The notes: generated by a model not told the origin, from the sequence alone. A stretch of 64,000 nt of DNA from Pomphorhynchus laevis (GCA_012934845.2 WNNJ02002827.1:124001-188000), one strand, 5' to 3'; shown: positions 10,700-22,390, counted from the stretch's first letter. A program made the numbers and translations.

Positions 10700-10990
10700 T
10701 CATCAATTTCAGCGCCCGGAGCATGTTTCAATTCTAGAATCTGTTTGACCGAGATACCATCGATTATTGTGGAAGAGTGCAAAAAATTAGCATCGTAGTT
10801 ATCTTATGAAAGCAGCTTTGGCACATAATCGCTGCTCTCATCAGCATAGAACCATCATCATCCGTTGTTGCAAGTTCGAACAAGGAAAACAGCTCGTTAA
10901 GAAATTCCCTACTCTCGTTGCATCGTGGTACGCGAAACAAATTGAGACGCCATTTGATAACTTATCGAGTCCTCGGCACAAACATTGAGG
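10700..10990 (-). pseudogene. N-terminal part of RLE LINE copy 3, beyond the Ty3 insertion
   Basis: The minus strand reads KWRLNLFRVPRCNESREFLNEL near 10960-10890 and GISVKQILELKH near 10770-10735; these parallel LWKPNLFRLPRCSESKIFIAEL and GKSVRQILIDKH in the complete element at 44047-47001. The reading runs directly into the CTGAC duplication next to the outer Ty3 LTR and continues at 2399, so both halves belong to one copy split by that insertion. The region between the two motifs is deleted and several stops are present. Confidence 0.7.
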
Positions 10991-10994
10991 CAAG

Positions 10995-13240
10995 GAACGT
11001 GATTAGGGAAATCGAATTCGGTTAACCACGTTGACAATATATCGGTGAATCCGATGGGAGAAAACCCTATCTGGTGACCAATGCATCTCGGAAGACTACG
11101 TTACTTATTCTGAAGTTAAAGTTGTTTGTCGGATACGTCGTAGGTCATGAGGATGCTCCAATTACTGAAGCGTGCTGAATAGCGTTACTCAGAGAACAAT
11201 CAGCCTGGCTAAGAACCTCAACGCGATTCACTGTTTCAATTTCTCACCTCCTTGCACGTACATCCTTAAGTACTGTATGTTGCTTATTGATGAAGTCGAT
11301 GACACAGAGATTTTCAAAACAATTACACATATCTCACGTGAGGCATTATATTCATGATCGACGTCTCGTTTTGGATCCCTGACGCCGACGCCACCAGTTC
11401 TGGTACTAAGGTTGAAAACTCTCCACATAGCTTGGTATGTTTCAACGTCAATTCCAGTCAGATCAGACAGCATCGACCTTATTGAATGTATAAGAGGCTC
11501 AAACCAATCTCCCGAGCAATGACACGATCTTTGCAGATACAACCATTTGTGTTGGAGTGATCTTGTGAGAGCAACATATGCTATCTGCAGCTCGGATTGA
11601 CCGATATGTTTGAGGCGAGTAACCAACTCAATCAACGAGCGCACAGCCGACTGAATATTACACTCGACGAATTTGTCTTTTCCTATATGAGATCCCAGTA
11701 CAGTTATGCCCTCAACTTCAACAGGAACCCGTAGGTCGTCAAACAAAGTGTTAAGAGTGCTTTTGTTGCATCTGTTTGCGTATAACCGACATTTTCCAGG
11801 ATTAACATAGAAGCCGTATGATGGTCCGATTTTACATAGCAGTTCAAATGCCTCCCTAATTCGAGAGGGACTACCAACTAGATTGCCGTCATCGGCATAC
11901 CAGAGCTGCTTAATATCTGGAAAAATTGCGGCCAACCGCTAAATCATAGGAAGTGTGGCAATTGCAAATGCAGACATGGAGAATATATCACCTTGAGTAA
12001 AGCCTTCTTGAGAATGTATAATTTCATTCCCAATCGACAACGACGTTTTGTTTCTGTATCGGTTTAACAATACTGTTGATAGTGCGGGACATATTTGAGG
12101 CATATTGGCAAGTGCTGCTTTTCGATTGACACGGTTAACCGCATTGTCCGCATCAATAGTTAAAAGCACGTAGTCTGGTTCTTAAACGAGATTATCTCGT
12201 AGAGCATGGACCACACATTTCGTACCAGCATGTTGTCCAGCACAAAACTGTACGGATCCGCAAACTCTCCACACATATGGTTGAGCAATTTTAAGTATTG
12301 CCTTCGATACAATTCGTCTAGAAACGTCTCCGATACCGATTGGACGTACGCCACGCTCCTTACTCAGGGCGATTAATCTGCTTGCTGTGAAGGCTATTAT
12401 TGAATCGACAGAAACCTCTTGGGTAGAAACAAGTTTCGCAAAGGATGACAAGGCATCAGCCAATCGTCGTGACTTGGTACCAAAACTAGTCAGCATCAAT
12501 AACCATGCTTTAGCATCCACACCAGAACGACCGTCCCCACCTTTCACGCTTCTGGTTGCCGCTATTATTCGTTCAGCATCAATCAATTCAAACTCGATTG
12601 GATGAAAATCGTGGGCCTTATGTCTTGGTTGGGTCAACAGTGCATCTTTGCTTGCTTCTTCCGCATCGGGATGTTTCTCAAAAAGAATCTGTCTTACTGA
12701 TTTTTCATCGATCATTTCGTCTGGATATAACGGTTTCCCGTACCCTTTCTTTGACTCTAGAAGTTTCATCGAAGCCGTAATTTTACCTTTAAGCAGGAGC
12801 TTGCAGAATGTTTTTGACATATCCGTATCTTGCCTACGGATGATTTTTTGAAAATCAGTAAGCTGTAAGTGCTTGGCCTCAGATAACAACGGTTCAATGT
12901 CACCACTCAACTACAAAGACATTCGCCGAGTCAATATCAACTTTAATAGCAGATCCAACACTTCAATTTTTTCGTGTTGGATCTGCTGTATCGCTGCAGA
13001 ACAAGTTGACAGAGAACAACAGCCGATGTCAGAGAACATGTGTTTGTAGACGCCCGTTCGTAGATACTAGATAGCTCGTCTATAAAAACTTTCGATTCGG
13101 TACATCTTGGTAACCGAAATAAATTTGGCTTCCACCGGATGATTTCATCAAAGATTTCATCCATTATTTCATCATGATTCTTTTTATATTCCTCGTTTTC
13201 ATTTAACTGCTATGTTATCAAGTTTCGGACCTTATTCCTC
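10995..13240 (-). pseudogene. RLE LINE copy 4, without N-terminal Cys cluster and nuclease
   Basis: On the minus strand, 13164-12943 gives IIRWKPNLFRLPRCTESKVFIDEL; 12910-12182 gives the region before and including the RT fingers (KSVRQILFEKHP, GRSGVDAKAW, GVRPIGIGDVSRRI, FCAGQHAG); 12169-11939 gives INADNAVNRVNR-like and FTQGD motifs; 11935-11228 gives the palm WYADDGN and thumb (CRLYANRC, GSHIGKDKF, SELQIAYVAL, GGVGVRDPKRD). A degraded ASSWP..YPTN stretch follows to about 11010. The nuclease is absent, and the copy abuts copy 3 near 10990. At least four frame breaks are seen. It is about as similar to the complete element as copy 3 or more so. Confidence 0.8.
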
Positions 13241-13415
13241 AACACAACATAACAGATATGTCAAATACATGCTAATAACGTATTTTTTTGATGAAATTTG
13301 ATTATCTAGTATCTTTTTCTAATACAAAGTATATTGTTTATTTCCAATCCATAAAAATTTTACGCTTGAGAGTTTAAATTTATTTTTAATAATATTTTGT
13401 TGTGTATGATTTTAT
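13205..13415 (+). repeat. Dispersed AT-rich repeat, copy 1
   Basis: Contains TGCTATGTTATCAAGTTTCGG, then TACATGCTAATAACGTATTT and CTAGTATCTTTTTCTAATAC, matching in the same order the copy at 31735-31965 and the inverted copy at 22195-22390. No coding capacity. Family type unknown (non-autonomous element). Confidence 0.65.
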
Positions 13416-13439
13416 AGAAAATGGAACTGCTTAATTAAT

Positions 13440-13985
13440 GGAACTGCTTAAGGATTCTGCACATGGCTGCTAGGGTCATCTTCCGCCTTCGTAAGTACGA
13501 CCACATCTCCAACACCCTCCGCATCCTTAACTGGCTCGACATTCCGAGCCGCATAACCTCTCAAATTCTCACACTTGCATGGCAAATCAAATTCCGGCAC
13601 AACCCTCCTTATCTATATCTTCCTGATAGCGCATCCAATATGACGACTGGTCTCTCCCTAAGAAGTCATCGCTCCTACTCGCTTTTCGTCCCCCGTCACA
13701 ACGGTAATCACGGATATCGTGCGTTCACCATCGCTGCACCACGCCTTTGGAACAAACTTCCTCGAGACACAAAATCATTGACGTCGCTTAAACACTTCAA
13801 AACTTCCTTGATCGCCATACTTCTTGCAAACGAACTAAAATAACACTTTCAGCCGCAATCAATTCAATAACTCTACATACAAGTTCAAACACTCATCGGA
13901 CGTAAACTTGTCTTTTAATTTTTAAAGTGGGCCTGTAAATGGTTCTATTTTACCATAACGGCCACTCTAAATAAATTCTATTCTA
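13440..13985 (+). mobile_element. CR1/L2-type LINE 3' tail, 5'-truncated
   Basis: An open frame 13463-13843 encodes a LINE C-terminal tail: AARVIFRLRKYDHISNTLRILNWL, a WQIKFRHNPPYL segment and RAFTIAAPRLWNKLPRD, the pattern known from the CR1/L2 group (KYDHI...L..L.WL, then R.F..AAP.LWN.LP). The 3' UTR has AATAAA and ends in a (TTCTA)n-like microsatellite at about 13973-13990. The RT domain is missing, so this is a 5'-truncated insertion. Confidence 0.8.
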
Positions 13986-13989
13986 TTCT

Positions 13990-14400
13990 AATTATCATGT
14001 TTCGGCCCCAATAAATTTATGTTTAATGTCGTTGTGTTCAGACTTACAAGAATTTTTAAAATTCAATTTTTATGAATTAATTAATGAATACAATTTTGCT
14101 TACTTAATAAAAAATTAGGGCAAATCAGTTAAATGAGTATATGTATTTTGTACATAATATATTAATATATTATATATTAGGGCAAAAATTAGGGCAAATC
14201 AGTTAACTGAGCTTATGTATTTTTATTAATCAATATATTGCTTTAAAATGTAAATATTTAAATATTAATAAATCAATATTTTTTAATTTAATTTGTTTTA
14301 TCTTTAATTTTTACGATGTACAATTATTTTAGGTCATTAGAAGGAATTACTATGTTATCAGGTTTCGGCACCTATTCCTTCACGAAGCCAAATATAACAT
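13990..14400 (+). repeat. AT-rich stretch with dispersed-repeat fragments
   Basis: Holds two copies of GGGCAAATCAGTTAA.TGAG (about 14117 and 14191), a motif also at 31066 and inverted at 21511 and 48507. It then has AGGTCATTAGAAGGAATTAC and TATGTTATCAGGTTTCGG at 14332-14370, the core of the dispersed repeat at 31752. No gene is visible. Confidence 0.55.
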
Positions 14401-14553
14401 TGTTTGTTTATAAGTTATTTATTTTAATTTAATCTTTTAATTAAATAATAAGCAATTAAACAACAATGTTATGTTACAATAGTAAAATCCATCTTTTTGC
14501 GGTTATAAGATTTGCTCAAAAGCTATAAAACATTCAATCAACTTTAACATCAC

Positions 14554-15726
14554 ATGAATAGCAAGTTTAACCAATGCCAAATACTGAATGAAATCTTGGA
14601 CAGTCAAGATGGAATCATGTTGAAGCTATACATTTCAAGCAAATATAAACATGTATTTACATCAGAATTCATTAACTTATCATCAAAATCTGATAGTTCC
14701 AATACTTCGACGATAAGTAACGATTGGTTTGACTTCCTCGATATCGTTAAGGTAGATCATGAAATCAGCTATGATCGAATGTTGTGCGCTTTTAAACTTT
14801 TCTCAGATAAGCTATTAACACAAAGTTGGCATCTACCACTATTGTATTCACTTAGCAATGATCTAACAGGTAAGGCGTTAGATGAACGATTCGACAACTC
14901 AGCTGTTGACAAAGCTGCTGATATTCTGATGCACGCATTTCGATGCTGCATCCGTCATAGACAATGGTCTGCACCAATTCCAATCGCCAACTGTTTGTTC
15001 AAATTGTATAATAGAATGGGCCGGCTAATACTATGCAAACCTTTACTTAGGGCATTTTCGCAAAAGTCCAGTATGTATGAAAACAGTTCGGAAGATTTTC
15101 TAACTACCGGTGATAAGCTATCATTCTTATATTACGCCGGTATATGTAATTGTTTAGTATTTCAAGATTGCAAGCAAGCGCTATTCGATCTGGAATATGT
15201 ATTTAGAATGTCATCGACAAAGTCAAAATACCTAAAGCAGAGCCAAAACCTGCTTAAATGGCTGCTACCGTTGAAACTGTCAGTAAAAGGAGAATTCCCG
15301 AAGAACAGCCTGCTTACTAAGTACAAAATCGATAGTGTCTATTCAGAGTTGCTGCTATCGGTACGAAGCGGTCAACCGTTTATTTTCGATAAACTAATTT
15401 ATAGTCATGTTCGCTTGTTTTTAAAGTGGCGAACGCTAATGATATGGCAATCATGTAGGATTATCGCAGTAAGAAATATGTTTAGAAGGATAATACTGGC
15501 AATTCAAAGCCATTTTCAGTATGATAATAAAATTAATATTACAGATATATGTAAATTTGTGCTAGCATGTTGTACCGAGGCTACGCATTTTAATACGGAC
15601 GAATGTATCCTGCTTATGTGCCAACTTATTAACGACGGATTTCTTAAAGCATACATCTCTGAAAAGCATATGAAGGTTGTACTCAGTAAAGAACAACCCT
15701 TTCCGAAAATATCTGAAATCCTATAA
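14554..15726 (+). CDS. PCID2: PCI domain-containing protein 2 homolog (TREX-2 subunit)
   Basis: A single uninterrupted 390-codon frame, close to the roughly 399 residues of vertebrate PCID2/Thp1. The family functions in the TREX-2 complex at the nuclear pore, coupling transcription to mRNA export. Recognisable segments: LYNRMGRLILCKPLLRA (family: KINKLHLCKPLIRA), the TPR-like middle with DKLSFLYYAG...DCKQA, KYLKQSQNLLKWLLPLKL (family: NKRMILIYLLPVKM) and the PCI winged-helix end with LLMCQLINDGFLKAYISEKH followed by VVLSKEQPFPKISEIL, matching the family end VVSKQNPFPPLSTV. The first ATG at 14554 gives an N-terminus aligned with the family (ILDSQDG for AIDSRDG). It converges on the Rap1GAP-like exon about 300 bp downstream. 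No intron is visible. Confidence 0.93.
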   Translation: MNSKFNQCQILNEILDSQDGIMLKLYISSKYKHVFTSEFINLSSKSDSSNTSTISNDWFDFLDIVKVDHEISYDRMLCAFKLFSDKLLTQSWHLPLLYSLSNDLTGKALDERFDNSAVDKAADILMHAFRCCIRHRQWSAPIPIANCLFKLYNRMGRLILCKPLLRAFSQKSSMYENSSEDFLTTGDKLSFLYYAGICNCLVFQDCKQALFDLEYVFRMSSTKSKYLKQSQNLLKWLLPLKLSVKGEFPKNSLLTKYKIDSVYSELLLSVRSGQPFIFDKLIYSHVRLFLKWRTLMIWQSCRIIAVRNMFRRIILAIQSHFQYDNKINITDICKFVLACCTEATHFNTDECILLMCQLINDGFLKAYISEKHMKVVLSKEQPFPKISEIL

Positions 15727-16037
15727 ACCTTTTCTAGAATGTAACTTAAACATATAATTTTGTAAAAAATGTGATTTTTGATATAAAAATGGTATTATTT
15801 CAAATAATGAACGCTCTTAAAGTGATTTTCACGGCATTTAAATTTAAAAGACGTCATTTAAATTTCTGGTTTTTAAAATTTGGCCTAAAAGCGAAATTCA
15901 AGTTTTATATGTACATACAGTATATATTCACACGGAGTGAAGCTTAATTAACTTTTTCGTCCAAAATTGTGAAGATCGTATGCAGTATGCTGGACTTCTA
16001 TATCAGAAGTCGTCATCCATACTGTAATTATAAACAT
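15727..16037. other. Intergenic spacer between convergent host genes
   Basis: About 310 bp of AT-rich sequence between the PCID2 stop and the Rap1GAP-like exon. I see no repeat, RNA gene or canonical AATAAA clearly assignable to either gene. Confidence 0.5.
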
Positions 16038-16388
16038 TTACGGATTGCTTCTAACATGATTTCGATTTGTAATGGATTTAGAATTTTTCAGTTCCTCAAA
16101 TAACTGGTCAAAGAGCATGTTGCGACGTTTTCTTAGTATTGATCCGATTTTTCCAGTAGAATTACAAGCAGCTATCTGCGCATTGATAAGTTTGGAAAAC
16201 AGACATTTTCTAAACATGTCATCCTTACGATATTGACCGACACCTTCAATAAATAGCCCAAATCGGGATATATTCGATTTGGCCGCTACGGCTACCCTAC
16301 AAGAGTCAGCATCCACTGGTTGTACACATATATATACTTGTAAGAATTGAGAGCTTATAACAGACGGACAAAAATGAGCGCCAGGCTC
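16038..16388 (-). CDS. Terminal exon of a Rap1GAP-like Rap GTPase-activating protein
   Basis: The minus-strand frame matches the C-terminal third of the Rap/Ran-GAP domain: FCPSVISSQFLQVYICVQ, then RVAVAAKSNISRFG and an FRKCLFSKLINAQIAAC block, then LFDQLFEELKNS; Rap1GAP proteins have FLHAYVVVQ, YKVSVTARDDVPFFG, FQEFLLTKLINAE.AC and LLETLYEEL at the same spacing. The frame has no ATG at its start and is open back to a good acceptor, TTATATTTCAG, ending at 16389, so it is an exon in phase 0 rather than a whole gene. The catalytic Asn helix lies in an upstream exon not found here; a LINE begins about 90 bp upstream, inside the presumed intron. It could be live or an orphan fragment. Confidence 0.8.
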   Translation of the reverse strand, partial: EPGAHFCPSVISSQFLQVYICVQPVDADSCRVAVAAKSNISRFGLFIEGVGQYRKDDMFRKCLFSKLINAQIAACNSTGKIGSILRKRRNMLFDQLFEELKNSKSITNRNHVRSNP

Positions 16389-16469
16389 CTGAAATATAAT
16401 TGTTACAATGTCATTGCCAATATGCTTTTACGTTCGATTTGCTGCGGATCTGAGGGGTAGTAAGGTAGT

Positions 16470-19434
16470 AGTGTTGATACATGAAACATTATTCCGTTCC
16501 CTTCAAATTGTGAACAACATAATCAAAATCACCTCCACCAACCTCCACTATCCTTCCACTCATAACCTTTCCTCACATCGCTTGCCACCCTCTTTATTAT
16601 CATTATCCTCTATGTCTCCCGTCGTCAAACCAAATCCCTCCAAATCATCAACTGCCAGCTCTTCTATCGTGATCTCACCTACTCACGTCAGTCGTCCTCA
16701 ATACGGGAGCGCTTTGCTTCTCGCGATCGTTGCGTCATTGTCACTAATATCATGCCTTCTAACTCCTTATCTCCACAAGCACGTCTAGACCACGATGTTT
16801 CCGCCTTCAGATCCATCCTCTCGTCTATTGTCCCTGCGAATAAACCATCCTTTTTCAAGGACATTTCTCATGTCGCATTCATCCGTCTAAACAAATCTTC
16901 TCAATCTAATCCTTCCCAGCCCCCTCTCCTAAAAATTGTTTTCAAGCATCGCTCTCACGCGTCTTCTGTCCTCTCTCAACGATTCAAACTCATGTCATCT
17001 TCAACCACACGAATTTTCCCCGATCGCGGCTTTTCTGAAATCGCTCGAATCTTTTCAGTCCGCATCTAAAAACGCCGTCGCGAGGAAAACGGCGAAACAT
17101 TACTCTCCATCCAAAACATCGACGAAAATTTTCAAGTTGTCCACACCCGTCCAAAAATTCGACGGCGCTCCATCTCTCCTATGTGTCTTCTCCACTAGAC
17201 TCTTTCGCCACAACACACGGTTTCCGCCTCGGTCTCCTCAACACTAGATCTATTCTCAATAAATCCGATCTTATCCTCAACCTATTCACCAAGCAATCCA
17301 TCGATCTCTTCTGCCTCACCGAATCGTGGCACTCAGATTCCGATGACTTTCCATTCCCCGTCTGCTCTCTGCCGGTTGCTCCTTAGTCGAATCCGCCCAC
17401 CCCCTCAGCTCATGCCCTTCTAAATTCTCTAATCATGGCGGCATCGTCGCATTCGCGCGTCACCCCGCGTCTCTTCGCAAAATCAATCCCCTTTCAGTCC
17501 TTGCTCTTTTGAATTGCTCACTTGTCGTTATTCTAACCCGATCACTCTAGATCTCGCCATTGTAAACCGTCCTGGTTCATCAGCTCCTACAGACTTATTT
17601 TTTACCGAACTCGCTGATCTCCTTTCTCATTGTTCTTTGTCCTCAATCCCTTCACTCGTTCTAGGCGACTTCAATATCCGCCTAGAACCGCCCCTCTTCC
17701 ACGGATTCTATCCGGTTCATCAACATTCTATCCAACTACAATTACAAACTAATCTCCACTGCCCCCACACATATACTTGGTGGGGCACTCGACATCATCG
17801 CTGTCCCCGATTATTTTTCTGCCTACACCTCACTGTCCATCTCTGATCCTGGTCTATCCGATCACTTTCTAATCACCCTTGATCTCATTCGCAACCACAC
17901 CCCTCCTCACACACCTACAATCCTACGTCGCCCTTGGGGAAATCTTGACCTCTCCCTTCTCCGCTCTGCCTTACTCAAATCGTCTCTATCATTACCCACA
18001 ATAACATACTCATCTCCTCACGATCTCGCCTTTCTTCTCGACTCTGAACTCACATCCACTCTCGATATTCTCTTGCCCTTCAAGTCTCACCCACACCGTC
18101 GCTTGCACCGTGCCCCATGGTTTGACATCCAATGCCTACTATCAAAGCGTCGACTCCGCCATGCTTTTCGAGTCTATCTCCGCTCTCTCAGACGTGATTT
18201 CTGCTCGATTACTCCGTCTTTCCGTGATTCCTATCTTGCTCTTCGCCGGTCTCATCTCAACCTACTACGTACCAAATGCAACTCCTTCTAGCAGCATAAA
18301 ATCATCACTTCATTCAACTCTAAGACTCTCTGGCATACTTTTAACTCAATCCTTGCTCGCTCTTCTTCGCCGTGCAACATCAATGCCAATGATTATTCGT
18401 CATTTCTCCGGACTTAAGTATCCACGTTGCTCTCTCACACCCCGGTCTCCATCCTATCCCACTCTGCCCAGTCTACTCTCATCCTTCCGGAACTCTTTCA
18501 TCTTCTCCCTGTATCACCTACAGAAGTATCATCTGTCCTCATGTCCTTGCCCAACAAAACCTCACCTGCCGATCCCCTGCCTACCCACATATTAAAATCT
18601 ATATGCTCATCGATATCCCCATTTCTCACAACCTTGTTTAACTCGTCCATCCGCAGTCGTATCTTCCCTTCACACTGGAAATCCGCAATCGTTCGTCCCC
18701 TCCTTAAGAAACAATCGCTCGACCCCTCCTTTCCTTCTAGCTATCGCCCCATTTCACTACTCCCTACTCTTTCAAAGCTCTTAGAACGCCTCATCTTTAT
18801 ACAAATCAACGCTTATCTCTCCTCATCCAATATGTACCCTCCTTTCCAATCCGCTTTCCGCTCTAATCACTCGACAGAAATCGCATGCATAAAAGTGTAC
18901 AACGACTTACTCATTTCTCGAGACAAGGCTCTATATAGTGTTCTTATCTCCCTCGACCTCTCCTCCGCATTCGACATTGTCGACCACTCCGTCCTCCTTT
19001 CTCGCCTTCGTTATGATTACGGCTTTTCTTCCTCCTTCGTAGCATGGTTTGCCTCATATCTATCCGACCGTTCCTTTCGCGTCTGTTCTAAATTCATCAT
19101 CATCACCTCCCATCCCTATTTTTTGCGGGTCCCACACGGTTCAGTCCTAGGTCCCCTGCTTTTCTCTCTTCTACTTGGCGATCTCTCTCCGTTTATCAAA
19201 CCTTACTCCTTTAAAGTCATGCAATACGCCGATGACATTCTAATCTATGCTCATGCACCCGCACATCGCATACACGATATCGGCATTTCTGCCTCTAACT
19301 GTCTTTCTTCTATCTACAAACGTCTCTCCAATCTCCATCTCGTTCTAAACCCCGAAAAGTCCAAAATAATGTGGATCCTCCCCCGTAAACCAAACATATC
19401 TCCTCCCACTGTATATTTTGCTTCATCGATCATT
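16470..19434 (+). mobile_element. CR1/L2-like LINE, subfamily 1, both ends truncated
   Basis: APE endonuclease and RT are followed in several frames. The endonuclease part includes a GLLNTRSILNKSDLILNLF block near 17230-17280, DLFCLTESW and LVLGDFNIRL. The best RT stretch, 18427-19521, shows SYRPISLLPTLSKLLERL, FRSNHSTEIA, SLDLSSAFDIVDHS, SVLGPLLFSLL and the palm MQYADDILIYAHAP. The copy lacks the 5' Cys-finger region seen at 52058 and 63900, and it stops at 19434 where minus-strand LINE sequence is fused. Several frame changes make it inactive. Similar to 60064-64000. Confidence 0.85.
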
Positions 19435-19435
19435 G

Positions 19436-21470
19436 CTTTGAGCGATGCTTCAAACATAGCTCGTGTCCACGTAACATTGAGGATTCACGAAGACAGAACA
19501 GCTGCTTACACGGATGGTTAGGCACGCGCAGCGACATCCACACTAGTGTAAGATCTGCAATCAACAGATTGCATTCAATAGATCTTATACCCAACGGATC
19601 TAGTCTAACTGGATAAGGAATGAAGCGAGTTGCCGGAACCAAGTGCGTGGCTCTTCTCAAAATGTTGTCGAATTCACTCAATTCTGATTTCAGTTAAGGG
19701 TGTGTCGCGTGAGATGCATAGAGCATATGTGATTTTAAGAGACTCGAATATACAATGCGTAAAGCCTTTGGCTCAAGTCTTCTAACGTTTCGATGAAGAA
19801 ATCCTAAAATTCTACGGCATTTTGCAATAATCGCAGAAGAATGAAGACGAGATTTTAAATTGGAGGAGATAACAACACCTAGATCAGTAAAGTGATTTAC
19901 TGATTCGATAACTGTTGAGCTGAATTGATAAGAAGGGGAAGGTAATCGGGATTGACCAATTCTCATATGTTGACATTTACTAACATTGATTACTAAACTA
20001 TTTTTAGCCGGTAGCTTCGATGAGATATTAAGAACATCGAGCGGGTTAGAGGTTAGAATCCTGGTACTGGAAAGAAGAATTGCCTATCGTAATGTTATAA
20101 TCACATAGGGAAAATCGATTGCGAGTGAGACAAAAGTTCTTGACAAGGATATTGGCAATGGAAAGAGGAGAAACCGATTTTCGCTCACCATCAACCAGAC
20201 AGTTGATTGACGAAGATACTCTCTTACGGCTGCTAAGTAGTTTAAAAAGTCTCTTTTGATCAACATACAAGGAACATATGGCAGCAATGAATTGATGTTT
20301 CTTCTGACGTTTAAGAGAAGTCACCCTGTTGCGAATGGTAGTATAAAATCTGAAGAATCCGAGTCCACGCTTAAATAGTAGGAATGCATAATCACGTTCT
20401 CTGACAGCTCGCTTCAACACACTGTCAAACCATTTGGGTTTGGAGGATTGTGGTTTACGTGTTACGCAAGGAGAAAAGGCGTGAAGTAGATTAATCAATG
20501 TTGTGTGGAGGAACGACTAGTCCACATGAAAATCGACTGTTCTAGCACAAGGCCATCTTACTAGGCTCAGCATTTCATTAATTGTATCGTAATCCGCATT
20601 CATAACACCAATCGTTTTTTTAAATTGACCAGATGCGAAATATAACCAGGTAGGATAATACGTAAAGTGCAGTGATCGCTGGAGCCTAATGACGGACCGC
20701 AACTTAATGACTTAACGACAGGATCATTGGTACATAGGCATAAATCTAGCAGGGAATGACTTTTATTACGGATACGAGTATTACAATGGACAAGCTGACA
20801 GAGTGTGAGCTCATTGAATACATCAAGTAAGGCTGAGTATTCTTCATCACATCCCTGGATTGCGGTATAAGAGACCCAATCAATATTTGGAGTGTTAAGA
20901 TCTCCGCAGATTAAGGTATCCACATTGCCGGAAGAGTGATGTTTTAACGACTTTATGATCAGTTGTGTTTTTGATCGAGGACTACGATAAACAATACAAA
21001 TGCGATAGACCTTACTTCGTTGCTCCGTCACTTCAATCCACAACAGCTCATTTCCATAATCGTCAGAACACGACTCTATTACGTTATAAACAAGATTGTC
21101 GCGTATATTAGTAGCTACACCGCCACCTCTAGAGATTTTTCGATCACAGGGAACTATCGTATAACCGTGAATACCGACTTCAGAATCCAGAATATTACAA
21201 TTTAACCAAGTTTTAGTGAAAAACAGCATGTCGAGATTTTCATGATGTACTATTGCTTTGATTTCATTTAACTTGTTAAACAAACTCAAAACATTCGAAT
21301 AGAGTATGTAAATGCCAGCTTTGGTAGATGCACAGGGAAACTTGTTGATATTGGATTTTTGAGAATTAATACAATCGAACAACGAGGATAATTCCGGATG
21401 ATTGACAGTTAGTAGCGAGTTACAGAGTCTACAGTTGAGTTGAGATGCGTGCGACACAGAGACGTTCGAT
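19436..21470 (-). mobile_element. APE-type LINE with RT region deleted
   Basis: The minus strand 21457-20600 encodes an APE-type endonuclease: YSNVLSLFNKLNEIKAI, LFFTKTWLN, GGGVATNIRD, LICGDLNTPNIDW and GSSDHCTL. Between 20498 and 20046 lies the linker (KPKWFDSVLKRAVRERDYAF). The RT palm is missing; 19966-19694 resumes with NHFTDLGVVISSNLKS and 19681-19430 with RRATHLVPATRFIPYPVRLDPLGI, the C-terminal tail type also seen at 43200-43826. The deletion lies near 20040-19970. The 3' end is cut at the junction with the plus-strand CR1-like LINE. Confidence 0.82.
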
Positions 21471-22194
21471 ATCCTGTAACGAAATATCTCGAGAGCTGTT
21501 GATAAACAGTACGTAGACTCGGTTATCTGACCTGATTTATCTATTTATCTCATTTGTTATTTGCTATGACAAATAACATCTCGTAATTCAGCCAATTTGG
21601 AATTGTAAATAATATTTTGTGTGAATAGGCTACAAAAGTGTATATAATTTTAAGAACCATACCGTTTGTAATTTGTTGATGTCCATTACACCTAATTGAT
21701 CAAGAAGTACACGGTATTTTAGTTAAGCAGATAGATAAAATAGGCACGAAACTCAACGAAACAGAATTTGCTCATACTTAGTATATTATCTGTCGTGTGA
21801 CCATCATCACAAGAACAATAATTAATGCATGATTTAAGTAGATAACGTATTCTGTTGTTAAGGTAGCTTAAAAGTTTCAACAAATTATATTAAATAATTT
21901 ACATTAAATAGTCAAGGATTTTCTCCATTATTTGCTCCGTTCTAGGTAAAACCGCTTTTTTATTTATACCATCATTAATTTCTTCACCTTCATCCGACTC
22001 TCCCGACTTTCGACAAGTTATTATTGACCTGTGGACTGTGTTTTCCCGGTAATATAACCTTTGTCAGAAATGCTGAAACTATTCATTATTGACACGACAT
22101 TATTTTTCTGCTAATTTTCAAGCAAGTTTGATGAATTTTTTCTTTTTCATATAATGGAGAAGTATAAATCAAAATAAATTCAAACTATTAAGCC
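21471..22194. other. AT-rich stretch, no gene seen
   Basis: No coding frame of family character on either strand. A short copy of the motif TACGTAGACTCGGTTATCTG (inverted form of a motif at 14191 and 31066) sits at about 21509-21530. Confidence 0.5.
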
Positions 22195-22390
22195 GATAGT
22201 TTGTTATGGATAGATAATAAACAGATAATATGTTTTGTATTAGAATTAGGAACACTAAATAATCAAATTTCATTACAGGAAATACGTCATTAGCACGTGT
22301 TTGATTCCTCAGCTACGTTAGGTCGAGGAACAGGGGTCGAAACCTGATACCATAGCAGTTCCTTCTGATGACCTCTAATCCTTATTCTTA
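22195..22390 (-). repeat. Dispersed AT-rich repeat, copy 2 (inverted)
   Basis: Read on the minus strand it gives AGAGGTCATCAGAAGGAACT, GGTATCAGGTTTCGACCCCT and GTGCTAATGACGTATTTCCT in the same order as the 31735-31965 copy, ending near TTATCTATCCATAA. It is the second-best preserved copy in the window. Confidence 0.7.

Noticed and set aside
16038-16316. Stand-alone 92-codon gene on the minus strand
   Set aside because: The supposed start is a GTG inside a longer open stretch; homology extends upstream to a splice acceptor at 16389, so it is an exon of a Rap1GAP-like gene.
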